Shown here: piece by piece, positions 6,008 to 6,235 of the stretch
Position numbering within the stretch: the first letter of the stretch is position 1
Layout: each line of letters opens with the position of its first letter
Made by a program: the position numbers and the translations under genes
NCBI GenBank assembly: GCA_051000715.1
Contig: JBPCOB010000157.1
Location: forward strand, 1 to 6,235
DNA: 6,235 nucleotides
Direction: 5' to 3'
Source of the DNA: JBPCOB01 sp051000715
GTDB taxonomy: Bacteria > Actinomycetota > Actinomycetes > JALYNC01
Notes under the pieces: generated by a model
Seen by the model: the letters and a program-made list of their open reading frames with translations, nothing else
What the model was told of the DNA's origin: nothing
Database searches by the model: none

Positions 6008-6235
6008 CCCAGCCAGGTGAGCCCTACAAGTCTCAGCGAACGGCGTTCGGCCGGCCGGCTGGCCCGAGGATAGGTCCAACGTGGAGCCTCTACGAGCCCC
6101 TTTCCGGACCCCCAGGGGCTGGCTGTTGACAGTCGATGCCGGCCGCGGAATGGTTGCCGCCGGCGGGGTCATTCCTGTCTTCGCGGCGACCCCGCCGTTC
6201 GGAGGCGGTCATGCGGCGTATCGGTCCTGTCGCAG
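6008..6235. other. Probable intergenic region upstream of pgeF (towards ftsZ)
   Basis: 228 bases to the window edge with no supported gene. The minus-strand frame of pgeF stays open to 6172, but its translation is Arg/Pro-rich with no family match. No FtsZ C-terminal signature (acidic stretch, then a DVPxFLK-like end) is read in any frame, so ftsZ, if present, ends beyond 6235. Visible elements are the 10-bp inverted repeat at 6161-6197, a CGGCCGGCCG palindrome (6048-6057) and a small hairpin CGAAC/GTTCG (6037-6041 and 6045-6049) about 30 bases before the pgeF ATG. A TATCCT hexamer on the minus strand (about 6066-6071) resembles a -10 box but has no good -35. A promoter here is plausible but not demonstrated. 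Confidence 0.6.
6161..6197 (-). repeat. Perfect 10-bp inverted repeat (stem-loop) upstream of pgeF
   Basis: CGGCGGGGTC (6161-6170) is the exact reverse complement of GACCCCGCCG (6188-6197), with a 17-base loop. Nine of ten pairs are G-C. There is no T-run on either strand, so it is not a typical intrinsic terminator. The right arm can instead pair with GGCGG at 6204-6208 (5 bp, 7-base loop), giving two mutually exclusive folds. It could be a leader structure or a U-less terminator of the gene upstream; GC-rich DNA also yields such stems by chance. Confidence 0.5.

Noticed and set aside
6048..6057. CGGCCGGCCG palindrome as an operator
   Set aside because: Simple GC palindromes are frequent in such genomes, and no second copy or regulator gene is nearby.
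5405..6073. Plus-strand ORF antisense to pgeF
   Set aside because: Arg/Gly/His-rich shadow of the pgeF codons, with no ribosome-binding site or domain.
6126..6154. Plus-strand promoter-like TTGACA with AATGGT 17 bases downstream
   Set aside because: The -35 is perfect but the -10 matches only three positions, and it would point away from every gene in the window.
6008..6172. N-terminal extension of pgeF to an ATG at 6170-6172
   Set aside because: The extra 55 residues are unlike the family, and the metal-ligand positions match E. coli numbering with only a 13-residue offset from the 6007 start.

Overview
This is a high-GC window from an actinobacterium. It covers the downstream end of the division-and-cell-wall (dcw) neighbourhood, facing ileS. 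On the minus strand, read from high to low coordinates, the order is pgeF, yggS, sepF, yggT, divIVA and a small two-helix membrane protein. This is the usual actinobacterial arrangement downstream of ftsZ (in Streptomyces: ftsZ, ylmD, ylmE, sepF, sepG/ylmG, divIVA). ftsZ itself is not visible and should lie beyond base 6235. Evidence for an actinobacterium is the extreme third-position GC, GTG and TTG starts, the Streptomyces-like SepF and DivIVA N-termini, and an IleS of the large, eukaryote-like bacterial type. I cannot name the genus with confidence.

Layout: bases 1-2891 (+) hold ileS without its first roughly 80-100 codons. Bases 2876-3055 (-) encode a 59-residue membrane protein whose 3' end overlaps the 3' end of ileS tail to tail. 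Bases 3065-3601 (-) are a short divIVA, 3635-3925 (-) yggT with a TTG start, 3960-4481 (-) sepF, 4545-5240 (-) yggS and 5237-6007 (-) pgeF. Bases 6008-6235 hold no convincing gene. They contain a perfect 10-bp inverted repeat and several smaller stems.

How the genes work together: the minus-strand genes have gaps of at most 63 bp, and pgeF/yggS overlap by ATGA, so they probably form one operon for septum and wall building. SepF tethers FtsZ to the membrane, YggT/SepG is a small membrane partner, and DivIVA marks curved or polar membrane. PgeF edits mis-made peptidoglycan precursors, and YggS buffers pyridoxal phosphate. ileS is a separate housekeeping gene converging on the operon end.

The region is mostly conserved, ordinary chromosome. 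I did not find a new system, mobile element, CRISPR array or RNA gene. The points most worth a second look are the unusually short DivIVA with a degraded C-terminal coiled coil, the small membrane ORF coupled to it, and the ileS/small-ORF overlap with a GC-rich hairpin inside it.
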